Part shown: in pieces, positions 42,069 to 51,299 of the stretch
Layout: every line of letters begins with the position of its first letter
Position numbering within the stretch: the first letter of the stretch is position 1
DNA from: CAVVUC01 sp963751395
GTDB taxonomy: Bacteria; Verrucomicrobiota; Verrucomicrobiia; Chthoniobacterales; Chthoniobacteraceae
Length of the DNA stretch: 64,000 bases
NCBI GenBank assembly: GCA_963751395.1
Contig: CAVVUC010000001.1
Coordinates: forward strand, 1,240,001 to 1,304,000
Reading direction: 5' to 3'
Notes under the pieces: generated by a model
What the model was told of the DNA's origin: nothing
Database searches by the model: none
Seen by the model: only the letters and a program-made list of their open reading frames with translations
Program-made: the position numbers and the translations under genes

Positions 42069-44570
42069 TTATTCGGGGCCAGCCCGTCCGATTACAGCCA
42101 GGTCTTCCCCGCCTTTCAAAAGCTTCAACCGGTAGCTGTAAGTCATCGGCCTGGGCAGGAGTTGAAACTGGCGGTGCGGCTTTGCTCCCCAACTGTCGTC
42201 GCCGCCCAGACCGCGCTGGCGAAGGTCGAGATTGAGCGTCACGGTTTCGCGTTCCGGCAACTGGTAGGGGTAATAGTTCTCCTTGTGTCCGCCGCTGAAT
42301 AAATCCTCCGTGGTTTGGTGCAGGGCGTTGGCGCTCAGCAGCGGCTGGCCGATGGCAATGAGCCCGCGTCCGGTTTTGTCGGTCAATGCAATCCACCGCA
42401 CCGCCTCGTGGTTGCCGGTTTCCTGCGGCATGACGTAGGGGAAGAACTGCTCGCGAACGGTGCTCTTGTAAATGCCGACCCGCGCTGCCTGCCGATCCCA
42501 GTAAGTCTCCTGCGGACCTTTTCCATACCATGCGAGCTGATCGAAGCCGGGTCGCAGCGTGGTCTGCATTCCGAAGCGCGGGAGTTCCGGCAGTTTCTCT
42601 CCCGGCTGAAAGTCAGCGGAAACCAGCACGTCGCCGCTGCCAAGCACGGTCCATGTGAGTTTGTACGGACTCGAAACCGCGTCGATCTTTCCTTCCGCAA
42701 CAATCCGGACCCGGTTTGGAGCAGGGGATTCGACCGTGACCTTGCCGGCCTTCCAAGTCTCATGCGCCTTGCGCCAGACGCCGAGTTCCTTTGGCATTTT
42801 GTTGCCGCGATCATTGTCGGTGGGCGCGCGCCAGAAGTGCGGATGCAGCGCGGCGTCAAGCATCTCGGTTCCGCCATTCTTGAGCGAAACCAGCAGGCCG
42901 GTCGTGGCGTCGAAGCCTGCGGAAAAATCCCTGCCGGTGATTGTAATCGCCTTGTCGGTTTTCTCGACGCGCAACGCGGGCTGTTTGTCCGCTTTCCCGG
43001 CTGGTGCGGGCGCGGTTGCAGGCAGCGGGAATTGCTCCCAGGCGACTTCATGTCCGGCTTCAGCCCAGGGCGTTTTGTTTTTCAAACAAAGACTCAAGTC
43101 CAGGAAGTATTCGACGCCGGGTTTAGCGTCGAAATGCTTCAGCGGAATCTTGAGCTTGCGATGTTCGCGCGGGGCGATGGAGAGATCCGTGAGCGGGCCG
43201 GATTGGATGGTCCTGCCCTCGGCGACGACTTTCCATTCGCCGGTCAGCCATGCATCGAGCGGAAGAAAATCGTTCCAGTTTTGAACTTCCACCTCGCCGA
43301 GGCTCAAGTCTCCGGCGCGCATCTGAACAGGTTGGTAGGCCTTTTTCACCTCGAACAAACCGGGGTGCGGCGTGCGATCCGGCGACACCAGTCCGTTGCA
43401 GCAGAAGTCGCCGTCCGAGGCGATTCCGGGCGGGCCGAACGTCCCGCCGTACGCGTAGAAAGTTCCGAGTTTCGGATCGACCGGGAGCGAACGCGGATTC
43501 TCCATCTGCTCGATCTTGCGCGAAGGCGGCACGGGCGCGGCGAGACCTTGATCCACCCAGTCCCAGATGAACGCGCCCTGGAGATGTCTGGCTCCGTCGT
43601 AGATCGGATTCCAATACGCCCAGATGTCGCCGGTGCTGTTGCCCATCGCGTGCGCGTATTCGCACTGGATGAACGGGCGCGTCTTGGGAGTGGAGGTGTA
43701 TTTGATCGCGCGATCCGGGCGGGCGTACATGGGGCAAACGATGTCCGTGAACGCCGACTCGCCGGCCTGCTCGAACTGAACGGGCCGCGAGGGATCGCGC
43801 TGCTTGATCCACTTGTAGTTCGCCTCGAAATTCACGCCCATGCCGGCCTCGTTGCCGAGCGACCAGACGATCACCGACGGGTGATTCTTGTCCCGCTCGA
43901 CCATGCGCTGCGTGCGGTCCATGTGAGCCGGACCCCACTCGGGCTGCTTCGCCAGCGAAGCCGGGCCATAGCCCATCCCGTGCGATTCGATGTTGGCTTC
44001 GTCCACGAGATAGATGCCGTATTCATCGCAGAGCGCATACCACTCAGGCACGTTGGGGTAATGGCAGGTGCGCACCGCGTTGATGTTGTTCTGCTTCATC
44101 ACGAGGATGTCCTTGACCATGCTTTCGCGGGTCATGACCTGGCCGAGTTTTGGATCGAATTCATGCCGGTTCACGCCACGGATTAAAACCGGCATGCCAT
44201 TGACGAGAAGCTGGCCGTCTTTGATTTCGCTGCTGCGGAAACCGACCTTCCACGGAATGCTCTCGAGCACTTTGCCGTCCGCGTCCTTTTCCGTCAGGAC
44301 AAGCGTGTAGAGGTTCGGCGTTTCGGCGGACCATTTGAGCGGATTCGCCACGGGATGCGAGAACGTCACCTTCTGTTCGGCACCCGGAGCCACGACCACA
44401 TTGCCGGCCGGCTTGGTGAAGACGGGCTTGCCGGATGGGTCGAGCAGGGTTGCTTCGAGCGCGGCGTTTTTCGGCGTTGTGCCGGTGTTTTTCACCCATG
44501 CGGTGAGCGCGAACTCCGCGTCGCTTATACGCGGCGTCGAGGTTCGTCTTGATCTCGAAATCGCGGACAT
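42069..44570 (-). CDS. GH2 beta-galactosidase, C-terminal part (frameshifted)
   Basis: The frame carries the immunoglobulin-like, TIM-barrel and C-terminal domains of a LacZ-type GH2 enzyme. Landmarks are GVNRHEFDPKLG, the acid/base Glu in WSLGNEAGMG (codon 43848-43850), the nucleophile Glu in FIQCEYAHAMGNS (codon 43659-43661) and a Bgal_small_N-like end (WYGKGPQETYWDRQ). Homology starts only about 44526; the first ATG at 44570 opens out-of-frame sequence. Deleting one base in the TT at 44525-44526 joins it to the N-terminal frame (DAAYSDAEFALTAWV), giving about 1073 residues. The enzyme would hydrolyse terminal beta-galactosides or related sugars in the periplasm or outside the cell. Confidence 0.85.
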   Translation of the reverse strand: MSAISRSRRTSTPRISDAEFALTAWVKNTGTTPKNAALEATLLDPSGKPVFTKPAGNVVVAPGAEQKVTFSHPVANPLKWSAETPNLYTLVLTEKDADGKVLESIPWKVGFRSSEIKDGQLLVNGMPVLIRGVNRHEFDPKLGQVMTRESMVKDILVMKQNNINAVRTCHYPNVPEWYALCDEYGIYLVDEANIESHGMGYGPASLAKQPEWGPAHMDRTQRMVERDKNHPSVIVWSLGNEAGMGVNFEANYKWIKQRDPSRPVQFEQAGESAFTDIVCPMYARPDRAIKYTSTPKTRPFIQCEYAHAMGNSTGDIWAYWNPIYDGARHLQGAFIWDWVDQGLAAPVPPSRKIEQMENPRSLPVDPKLGTFYAYGGTFGPPGIASDGDFCCNGLVSPDRTPHPGLFEVKKAYQPVQMRAGDLSLGEVEVQNWNDFLPLDAWLTGEWKVVAEGRTIQSGPLTDLSIAPREHRKLKIPLKHFDAKPGVEYFLDLSLCLKNKTPWAEAGHEVAWEQFPLPATAPAPAGKADKQPALRVEKTDKAITITGRDFSAGFDATTGLLVSLKNGGTEMLDAALHPHFWRAPTDNDRGNKMPKELGVWRKAHETWKAGKVTVESPAPNRVRIVAEGKIDAVSSPYKLTWTVLGSGDVLVSADFQPGEKLPELPRFGMQTTLRPGFDQLAWYGKGPQETYWDRQAARVGIYKSTVREQFFPYVMPQETGNHEAVRWIALTDKTGRGLIAIGQPLLSANALHQTTEDLFSGGHKENYYPYQLPERETVTLNLDLRQRGLGGDDSWGAKPHRQFQLLPRPMTYSYRLKLLKGGEDLAVIGRAGPE

Positions 44571-45291
44571 GGACCTGCGGCGTGGACCAGAGATAGACGT
44601 TGCGGAAAATGCCGCTCAATCGCCAGAAATCCTGGTCTTCGAGATAGGAACCGTCGCACCACCGATAGACTTCCACCGCGAGCGTGTTCCCGCCTTTTTT
44701 GAGATGCGGTGTGAGCCGGAACGTGGCCGGCGTGCGGCTGTCCTTGCTGAACCCGAGCTTCTGTCCGTTGAGCCACAGGTAGAAGAAGGAGTTCACCCCG
44801 TCGAATGTCAGCATGACTTCGCGGCCATCCCAGTCGTTCGGGACGTTGAAGGTCTTGCGGTAGGACGAGACCGGGTTGTTGTCGTGCGGAATGAACGGCG
44901 GTTTCACCGGCTTCCACGGGTAGCCGACGTTCGTATAAATCGGAATGCCGTAGCCTTCCACTTCGACATTCGACGGCACCGGGATCGTTTTCCACTGCGC
45001 GTCGTTGTAGTCGGGTTTCCAGAAATCGATCGGGCGCTCGTCCGGCTTGGGAACCCAGTGGAATTTCCAGTCGCCGTTGAGCGAAAGGAAGAACGGCGAT
45101 TTCGAGCGGTCCATTGCCAGGGCAGAGGTCGCGTCGGGAAACACCGCCATCGTGGCAAACGGAAGTTCCGTGCCTTCGTGCAGCAGCGCCGGGTTTTCCC
45201 AGTCTGGCGGCGGGGTTGCCTCCTGGGCAATCAAAGGCGCGGCAACGCCGAACACCAACGCGGATAGCAGCAGTCGAGTCAGGGGATTCAT
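44525..45291 (-). CDS. GH2 beta-galactosidase, N-terminal part
   Basis: Start 45291 (MNPLTRLLLSALVFGVAAPL) gives a signal peptide ending at IAQEA; an ATG four codons upstream is possible. The sugar-binding domain of GH2 enzymes follows (LSLNGDWKFHWVPKPDERP, VPSNVEVEGYGIPIYTNVGY, RWCDGSYLEDQDFWRLSGIF), reading in frame to about 44526. Beyond it this frame continues as non-homologous sequence to 44161. The native gene is probably a single reading frame 42069-45291. Export and the GH2 type suggest a role in plant or algal polysaccharide use, as does the pectate lyase transcribed divergently next door. Confidence 0.83.
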
Positions 45292-45428
45292 GCGGCGAAT
45301 CATCGAATCAGCCCGTGCATTCCGTCAAGCAGGACTCCACTCCCCTGCAATTTTCCTCGACTGGAAAAAGCGCAGTTGTCAGACGGGCCGTAACCTGAGT
45401 TCAATCTGGAAGTCTTATCCATTCTCAA

Positions 45429-46628
45429 ATGACAATCCTCAACCTCTCGAATATCTCCGCGACCGTAATGCTTTTGTTCCTGTCCTTCGCGGCTGGAGCG
45501 GTGGAAGGTCCGGTGGGTGAAAAGGCTCCGCCTACCAAGACTGACAAGATCACTGTCAGTAACATCAAGGCGAACGTGGAGTTTTCAGACAACACTTATC
45601 CCATCCTCCTCGAAGCCGGCTTGAAGAACGGGGAGCCGGTTTACTCCACTCCGACCAGCGGAGACAAACGATACAAAGACGTGGGTGAGTTCGCCGGACT
45701 TCAATACCTGCGGACTGACAGCCGGTGGTGGAGCCTGGAGACCAGTAACAAGTTTCTTGAGTTTGACATAGACCGCGATGCGACCATCTATGTGGCCTAC
45801 TACAAGAAGCTAAAGGATTTCAGCAACGCCTTCACCAAAGACCACTGGCTGGCTTCAAAGGAGGGCGGCTGGAAGGACCTGCGCAAGGACATCGTTGTCG
45901 CTGAGAAGACGGATCAGACCTACGGAGTTTTCGCCAGGACCTTCAAGGCGGGTCATGTCTCCCTGCCGGCTAACGCCGCGTCCGGCTTGTTGGTCGGTGT
46001 CGCCTCTCATTACCTCGTTTTCGTAGGGCCACCCATCGGCGGGCCGCAGGATAACATTGTCCCGCATGGAGTTACTGCCGGCAAGATACCCGCCTTTCCC
46101 GGTGCCGAGGGAGGCGGCATGTATGCGACCGGCGGACGCGGTGGCGAGGTTTACGAAGTTACCAATCTCGAGGATTACAAAGAGCGGACACCCGCCATAC
46201 CCGGGTCGCTGCGAGATGCGGTTAGCAAACCGAACCGCACGGTCGTATTCCGGATCTCGGGAACGATTCTTCTTAAGTCAGCTCTCCAAATCAAAGCGGA
46301 TAACATAACCATCGCGGGACAGACAGCGCCCGGCGATGGGATAGCCGTCAGGGCTTATCCGTTGTCGGTAGGTGGAAACAACAAGATCATCCGCTTTATC
46401 CGATCGCGTCCGGGTGACGAAACAAATGCAGAGTTCGACTCCTTTGGCGCGGCCTTTGGCAGTCAGATTATCTGCGACCACATATCGGCCGCGTGGTCGG
46501 TGGATGAGGCGGCTTCATTCCGATATGTAAAGGACTTCACCTTCCAATGGAGTGTCGTGGGGGAGAGCAACCTTCACGCTCATCACAAAAGCGGGGCGCA
46601 TGGATTTGGCAGGCATCTGGGGCGGTAA
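45429..46628 (+). CDS. PL1-like pectate lyase, N-terminal part (frameshifted)
   Basis: ATG 45429 opens a signal peptide (MTILNLSNISATVMLLFLSF). After ~200 residues of a beta-rich N-terminal region, the catalytic beta-helix begins with IPAFPGAEGGGMYATGGRGG and continues PGSLRDAVSKPNRTVVFRIS, ADNITIAGQTAPGDGIAV and DHISAAWSVDEA. Near 46608 the frame breaks. The family consensus GFGGIWGGKNATYHHN is restored by removing the A at about 46611 in GGCAGGCATC, joining it to the frame ending 47862. The rebuilt enzyme has about 810 residues. Such lyases cleave de-esterified pectin by beta-elimination outside the cell. Confidence 0.83.
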   Translation: MTILNLSNISATVMLLFLSFAAGAVEGPVGEKAPPTKTDKITVSNIKANVEFSDNTYPILLEAGLKNGEPVYSTPTSGDKRYKDVGEFAGLQYLRTDSRWWSLETSNKFLEFDIDRDATIYVAYYKKLKDFSNAFTKDHWLASKEGGWKDLRKDIVVAEKTDQTYGVFARTFKAGHVSLPANAASGLLVGVASHYLVFVGPPIGGPQDNIVPHGVTAGKIPAFPGAEGGGMYATGGRGGEVYEVTNLEDYKERTPAIPGSLRDAVSKPNRTVVFRISGTILLKSALQIKADNITIAGQTAPGDGIAVRAYPLSVGGNNKIIRFIRSRPGDETNAEFDSFGAAFGSQIICDHISAAWSVDEAASFRYVKDFTFQWSVVGESNLHAHHKSGAHGFGRHLGR

Positions 46629-47862
46629 GAACGCGACTTATCATCACAACCTGGTGCTTCACAATGTCAGCAGGATGCCCCGCTTCAACCAGGGGCCGAT
46701 CGATTTTCGCAACAATGTCTTCTATAACTGGGGTTACAAAGCCGAATACGGCGATTACAACCTGGCTAACTTCCTGGGTAACTATTACAAGCCGGGCAGC
46801 GGCACGATCGAGAATGCGAGGACACGGTTTGCGGAGCCGTTGGAAGTCCAGCCCTGGCGTGGATTCGGCATGTATTTGAACGGGAACATCATGGACGGTT
46901 CCGAAGCCGTGACCCGCAACAACCTTCTGGGCGCCGCGGGAATGGAGCCTGACAAACGCTACATCATGCTCACGGAAGAAGTCCCTTTCCCCAATCCTGT
47001 AAAGACCCAGTCAGCAAAAGCCGCATTTGAAACCGTGCTCAAATACGCCGGGGCAAGCCCCAACCCGGCAAAGCGCGATGCGGTGGACATGCGTTTTGTC
47101 AACGATGCAAGAAACGGCACAGGCAGCATGATTTACACGCGCCCGCCGACGCTTGAGTTTGCGAAGGACGAAGCCCAGAGGGCCAGGATCGAAGCCACCT
47201 TGAAAACCCACAAGGCGAGGATGGTGAAAATCGAATACCCGGTCTTGAAGTCTGCGACGCCACCGGCGGACACGGACCACGACGGCATGCCCGATGAGTG
47301 GGAAATCAAGCATGGTTTGAATCCCAAGGACTCGGAAGACCGGAATGGCGATTACTCGGGTGACGGCTATACCAACCTGGAGAAATACCTCAACGAGTTG
47401 GGCGCTCCCGCGATGCCGGCGGAAAGCGATTACGCCGCGAAGATCGAACTGGGACCGGTGGACATCTCGGTCCTTCAAGGGCTGTCCAGTGCTGACGCCC
47501 AGCAGAAAGCCGATGTCATCGTGACTCTCAATGGCAATCCGCTTCCGGGAGATGAAAAGGCGAAGGCGGAAAACGGCGGTGTTCTCGTTCCGCTCCGGGC
47601 GGTCTTTGAGGGCCTCGGTTATCAGGTCACGTGGAACGAAGCCACTCAAACGGCGACTTGTGTCAAAGCCGGCGGGAGCGTCGAGATTCCAACCGGCAGC
47701 AAGCAGGTGCGAATCGACGGAAAAGCGGCAACGCCCGACATGGCGGCCGTCCTTTTCGACGGAAAACCGTTTGTCCACCCGCAGTGCGTTCAAATCTGTG
47801 TCGGTGCGAAGGTGGTCTGGGACGAGAAGAACAGGGTGCTTATGATTTCGACGGCGGGCTAG
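46600..47862 (+). CDS. PL1-like pectate lyase, C-terminal part with copper-amine-oxidase-N-like domain
   Basis: The frame continues the lyase beta-helix (GIWGGKNATYHHNLVLHNVS, FRNNVFYNWGYKAEYGDYN), then a calcium-binding-like linker (DTDHDGMPDEWEIKHGLNPK, DRNGDYSGDGYTNLEKYL). The last ~110 residues read VPLRAVFEGLGYQVTWNEAT, VRIDGKAATPDM and AKVVWDEKNRVLMIST, resembling the Cu_amine_oxidN1-type domain common on bacterial surface proteins. Its presence on a pectate lyase is unusual. The stop TAG sits at the edge of the adjacent MITE copy (47862). ATG 46600 is an internal start, not the real N terminus. Confidence 0.8.
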   Translation: MDLAGIWGGKNATYHHNLVLHNVSRMPRFNQGPIDFRNNVFYNWGYKAEYGDYNLANFLGNYYKPGSGTIENARTRFAEPLEVQPWRGFGMYLNGNIMDGSEAVTRNNLLGAAGMEPDKRYIMLTEEVPFPNPVKTQSAKAAFETVLKYAGASPNPAKRDAVDMRFVNDARNGTGSMIYTRPPTLEFAKDEAQRARIEATLKTHKARMVKIEYPVLKSATPPADTDHDGMPDEWEIKHGLNPKDSEDRNGDYSGDGYTNLEKYLNELGAPAMPAESDYAAKIELGPVDISVLQGLSSADAQQKADVIVTLNGNPLPGDEKAKAENGGVLVPLRAVFEGLGYQVTWNEATQTATCVKAGGSVEIPTGSKQVRIDGKAATPDMAAVLFDGKPFVHPQCVQICVGAKVVWDEKNRVLMISTAG

Positions 47863-48137
47863 AGCGTGTCATGCACTTTTGACGCCGGAGGCGTCGTGGA
47901 AATTAGCCGGTGGCGAAGCGTAGCGAAACCACCGGAACCCACATCCACAAAGGATTCCGCCCCGGATGGGGCGGTGGAAACTGGCACCCGCAGGTTCCAG
48001 CGCCCCGCGGGGGCGCGACCCGCTTTTTTCTCGGAGACCGGTGGTTGCGCTCGTTCCTCGCTGCACCACCGGCTAATTTCCAGTGTCCCTCCGGGACAAC
48101 CATCGTCTCCCGCCACGTCAAAGTGCATGACACGCTC
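47862..48137. mobile_element. MITE-like element, copy 2
   Basis: Same 276-bp element as 12568-12843, with the same terminal repeats. Here the flanks are CTA on the left and TAG on the right, so the ends read CTAGAGCG and CGCTCTAG, consistent with a TA or CTAG target duplication. The left boundary forms the stop codon of the lyase gene. IS5- or IS630-family transposases favour such targets; none is present in the window. Confidence 0.8.
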
Positions 48138-48215
48138 TAGCAACCGGGCGGATGTTGCCACCGATCCGAAATCCAAGGCTTGCCATCATACCTGGTTCAC
48201 CCCACATTCCCGCCC

Positions 48216-49202
48216 GTGAGCGACAAAGCACCTTGGATTACTTATCGACCGGAACTGAAAGTGCTCGATTGCACGATCCGTGACGGGGGACTTATCAACA
48301 ATTCGAAATTTACCGACGAACAGGTGCGGGCCGTCTATCGGGCCTGCATCGCCGCCGGCGTCGATTACATGGAGATCGGTTACAAGAATGCGCCTTCGCA
48401 ATTTCCGAAGGACAAATTCGGGCCCTGGCGGCATTGCGAGGAGGAAGACATGCGCCGTGTCGTCGGCGATCACACCTTCGAGTCAACAGGCCTGAAACTC
48501 GCGGCCATGGCGGATGCCGGCGACAAGAGCGATTGGAAACACCAGATCATCCCCGCGAAGGACAGCGTGCTCGATGTCATCCGGGTGGCGTGTTACGTCC
48601 ATCAGATTTCCGAGGCGATCGAGATGGTGGAACATTGCACCGCGCTGGGCTACGAAACGACGCTCAACATCATGGCCATTTCGGTCGTGGCGGATGCGGA
48701 CATCGACCAGGCGCTGGAGATCGGCGCGAAGTCCTCGGCCGGGACGATCGTCGTGGTGGACAGCTACGGAAACCTTTTCCGCGAGCAGATCGACCACCTT
48801 GTTCGCAAATACACCAAGGCGGTCGAAGGGACGGGCAAAAATGTGGGCATGCACGCCCACAACAACCTCCAGCTCGCTTTTGCGAACACCGTCGAGGCCA
48901 TCATCCTCGGCGCGAACCGCGTGGACGCCACCATGATGGGGCTCGGTTGCGGAGCCGGAAACTGTCCGATGGAAATCCTGCTGGGCTTCCTTCGCAATCC
49001 CAAGTTCAAGCTGCGGCCGGTCATCGATTGCATCCAGAACACGATCCTGCCGATGAAGAAGCAGTTCGATTGGGGGCCGTCGATTCCCTACAACATCTCG
49101 GGCCAGATGAACCTCCATCCGAAAAGCGCGATGGCCTGGCGCGAAGGCCCGAATCCAGACGACTACCTCGGTTTTTACGATCAGACCCTGACCGACGTAT
49201 GA
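48216..49202 (+). CDS. HMGL-like (DRE-TIM) aldolase-family protein
   Basis: A GTG at 48216 (reads VSDKAPWITYRPELKVLDCT) is preferred as start; a TTG at 48180 would lie in sequence next to the MITE. The 328-residue protein shows the DRE-TIM metallolyase core: KVLDCTIRDGGLINNSKF (metal-binding Asp and catalytic Arg), YMEIGYKNAP, VVDSYGNLF and the metal-binding His pair in VGMHAHNNLQLAFANT, then GLGCGAGNCPMEIL. This matches HMGL-like aldolases related to 4-hydroxy-2-oxovalerate aldolase, which split or form C-C bonds using a divalent cation. No partner dehydrogenase or pathway gene is adjacent, so the substrate cannot be named. Confidence 0.82.
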   Translation: MSDKAPWITYRPELKVLDCTIRDGGLINNSKFTDEQVRAVYRACIAAGVDYMEIGYKNAPSQFPKDKFGPWRHCEEEDMRRVVGDHTFESTGLKLAAMADAGDKSDWKHQIIPAKDSVLDVIRVACYVHQISEAIEMVEHCTALGYETTLNIMAISVVADADIDQALEIGAKSSAGTIVVVDSYGNLFREQIDHLVRKYTKAVEGTGKNVGMHAHNNLQLAFANTVEAIILGANRVDATMMGLGCGAGNCPMEILLGFLRNPKFKLRPVIDCIQNTILPMKKQFDWGPSIPYNISGQMNLHPKSAMAWREGPNPDDYLGFYDQTLTDV

Positions 49203-49248
49203 CGCGCCGGTAATCGCGGCCCTGAGTCAGGCTCAACCGCCCATCGGT

Positions 49249-51288
49249 TTACTTTTTTGAAGTCCTGACAAGGATTTCCTGCGCCCGCTTCGACAAGGCT
49301 TCGGCGGGAGCCGCTTTTTGCACGGCAAGGGCAAGGTTGCGCGCGCTGGTGTTGTCTCTTTTGTTGGCCAGCGCGTCGGCGAGGTTGAGGCTTGCGATGC
49401 AGGCGAGTTCTTTCAAGCGGGCGTCGGCAATGAGGGGCAGCAAAGCTTTGGCGGCAGCCCTGTTCGGAATGGAGGCGAGGACGCTCAGAGCAAGCCCTTT
49501 CTCCTCGTCGCGCGTGGCGGTTTTCAGCAGGCGCAACGCGGCATCGACGCGCCGGGCAGGAGATTCGTCGATGGCCGAGAGGATGATGCCTTCAACGGCG
49601 TGCAAGGCGAGGATGCGGCGAGGTTCGGGCACTTTGGGATCGGCTCCGATGGCCAGAAGGGCGTCAACTCCATCGAACTCAGGCCACTTGCAGAGCGCGG
49701 AAACGGCACCCGCGGAAACCTCGGGATCGGCGGAACGGGTGTAGCCCACGAGCGTCTGGAGCGCTTCGGAACCTCCGACGAGGCTCAGGATTTCAAAAGT
49801 GCGGATGCGCTCTTTGCCGGTCGAGGCTTTGGCCATGTTGATGACCGGAACCGCGACGTCTTTCCGATTGCTCATGCGGGCGGAGATGCCGCGCACGGCG
49901 GATGCGGCGTTGGGAACTTTGCCGCCCATGACGAGTTGGATCATCGGCATCATCTCGGCTTCGCTGCCGGCGGATCGGAGTGCGTTGCATGCGGCGCGGC
50001 TGATCGCGGGATTGGCTTCGGCGGCGTATTTCACCAGCGTCGGAGCCGCAGATTTGCTGGCCCGCCATCCGAGGACGGTGATTGCGAATGCGCGCGACTT
50101 GGGATCGCCGGAGGCGGCGGCTTTCTGGATCGCCTCTTCCGCGCCGGGGCCGTTGACGGTGGATAGCGCAGCGCCCACTGGAGTGAGTTCGCGTGCGGTG
50201 TTGTTGGCGATCCGAAGCAGCACGGGAACACTCGCGGCGGAACCGACGCGACCGAGCGCCGTGATCGCAGCGTCGCGAACGTCGGGATCCGGATCGTTGG
50301 CGAGAGCGATGATCTGATCTTCGGCGGAAGCGTTCATGACTCGGAGTGCCGCCAGTTTCACCGGCGTTTTCAATTGCGCAAGCTGCGGAGCGAGTTCAGC
50401 GGTGACTCCTGCTGTTCCGGACAGCGCCAGCGCGGCGGAAAAGGCGGCGGTTTGCAGGCGCACTTCGTCGCTTGCAAGCGCGGCGGGTATCAACTTTCTG
50501 GCCTGGTCCGCATCGGTCGTCGCGAGGACATCAAGTGCGGCTGCACGAAGCGAGGGCGCGGCCGGTGCCGAATAAATGCCGGAGCAAATGGCGGCAGCCT
50601 CGGCGTTTTTGCCTTCCGCGTGCAGGCGTTGCGCCGCCATGATCAAGGCACTGCCTGCTGCGGCGTTCGCTGGAAATGCTTGTTGAAGCGCGGTGATTGC
50701 TGCCGGGGTGGCGATTTCCCCGAGAGCCTCAGTGGCTGCGAATGCAGTCTCCGGTTTCGCCAGTTTCTCAATGATGGCTTCAACCGCATCGCTGTCGCGG
50801 CGCCGGCCAAGCGAGTTGATCAATCCGATCTGCCAGCGCAGGTCGCCGCCTTTTTTCAGCTCGTCGCGAAGCACCGCGCCGGCTTTTGCCGAGGGATTGT
50901 TCTCGAGCGCCCTCCTCACCGTCTCGCGGATATTCGGATCGGCATCGGCGAGAAGTTTTGCCAGGGGATCGACCGACTCCGCTCCGCCGATGCGCATCAC
51001 CTGGCTCAGCAAAAGGGACCGGACGCGATAGGGAAGTTTCGTGTCGGCTGCCGCGGAGCAAAGCGCTTCGGCCATTTGAGCGCGCTCGCCCCCGGCCCCG
51101 GGACGACCCGCGTTCGCTGCGAGTTTTTCAAGTTCGTTCTGCCGCTGGAATGTGTCCTTTCCGAGCGGGGCGGCGAGCTGTGGAATCAGCGACTCGAGAG
51201 TGGGGGCTGGCTTCGGGCTTGGATCGGCGGCAAATGCGCTGATGGCAAGGGCGATGAGCGCAGAGAAGGGGACTGATTTGTTGATCAT
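49249..51288 (-). CDS. Secreted HEAT-repeat protein
   Basis: The start at 51288 (MINKSVPFSALIALAISAFA, then ADPSP) gives a signal peptide; the frame is open much further upstream but overlaps the oxidoreductase gene there. The 679-residue protein is made almost entirely of alpha-helical HEAT-like units, for example DPNIRETVRRALENNPSAKA, DPDVRDAAITALGRVGSAAS and DPEVSAGAVSALCKWPEFD. HEAT solenoids mediate protein contacts, and secreted versions are frequent in Verrucomicrobiota and Planctomycetota. It begins 11 bp after the stop of the Gfo/Idh gene and is likely cotranscribed with it. Its binding partner is unknown. Confidence 0.85.
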   Translation of the reverse strand: MINKSVPFSALIALAISAFAADPSPKPAPTLESLIPQLAAPLGKDTFQRQNELEKLAANAGRPGAGGERAQMAEALCSAAADTKLPYRVRSLLLSQVMRIGGAESVDPLAKLLADADPNIRETVRRALENNPSAKAGAVLRDELKKGGDLRWQIGLINSLGRRRDSDAVEAIIEKLAKPETAFAATEALGEIATPAAITALQQAFPANAAAGSALIMAAQRLHAEGKNAEAAAICSGIYSAPAAPSLRAAALDVLATTDADQARKLIPAALASDEVRLQTAAFSAALALSGTAGVTAELAPQLAQLKTPVKLAALRVMNASAEDQIIALANDPDPDVRDAAITALGRVGSAASVPVLLRIANNTARELTPVGAALSTVNGPGAEEAIQKAAASGDPKSRAFAITVLGWRASKSAAPTLVKYAAEANPAISRAACNALRSAGSEAEMMPMIQLVMGGKVPNAASAVRGISARMSNRKDVAVPVINMAKASTGKERIRTFEILSLVGGSEALQTLVGYTRSADPEVSAGAVSALCKWPEFDGVDALLAIGADPKVPEPRRILALHAVEGIILSAIDESPARRVDAALRLLKTATRDEEKGLALSVLASIPNRAAAKALLPLIADARLKELACIASLNLADALANKRDNTSARNLALAVQKAAPAEALSKRAQEILVRTSKK

Positions 51289-51299
51289 AAAAGAAAAGG

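Noticed and set aside
42315..44186. 623-codon plus-strand frame
   Set aside because: Antisense to the beta-galactosidase, which has recognisable catalytic motifs.
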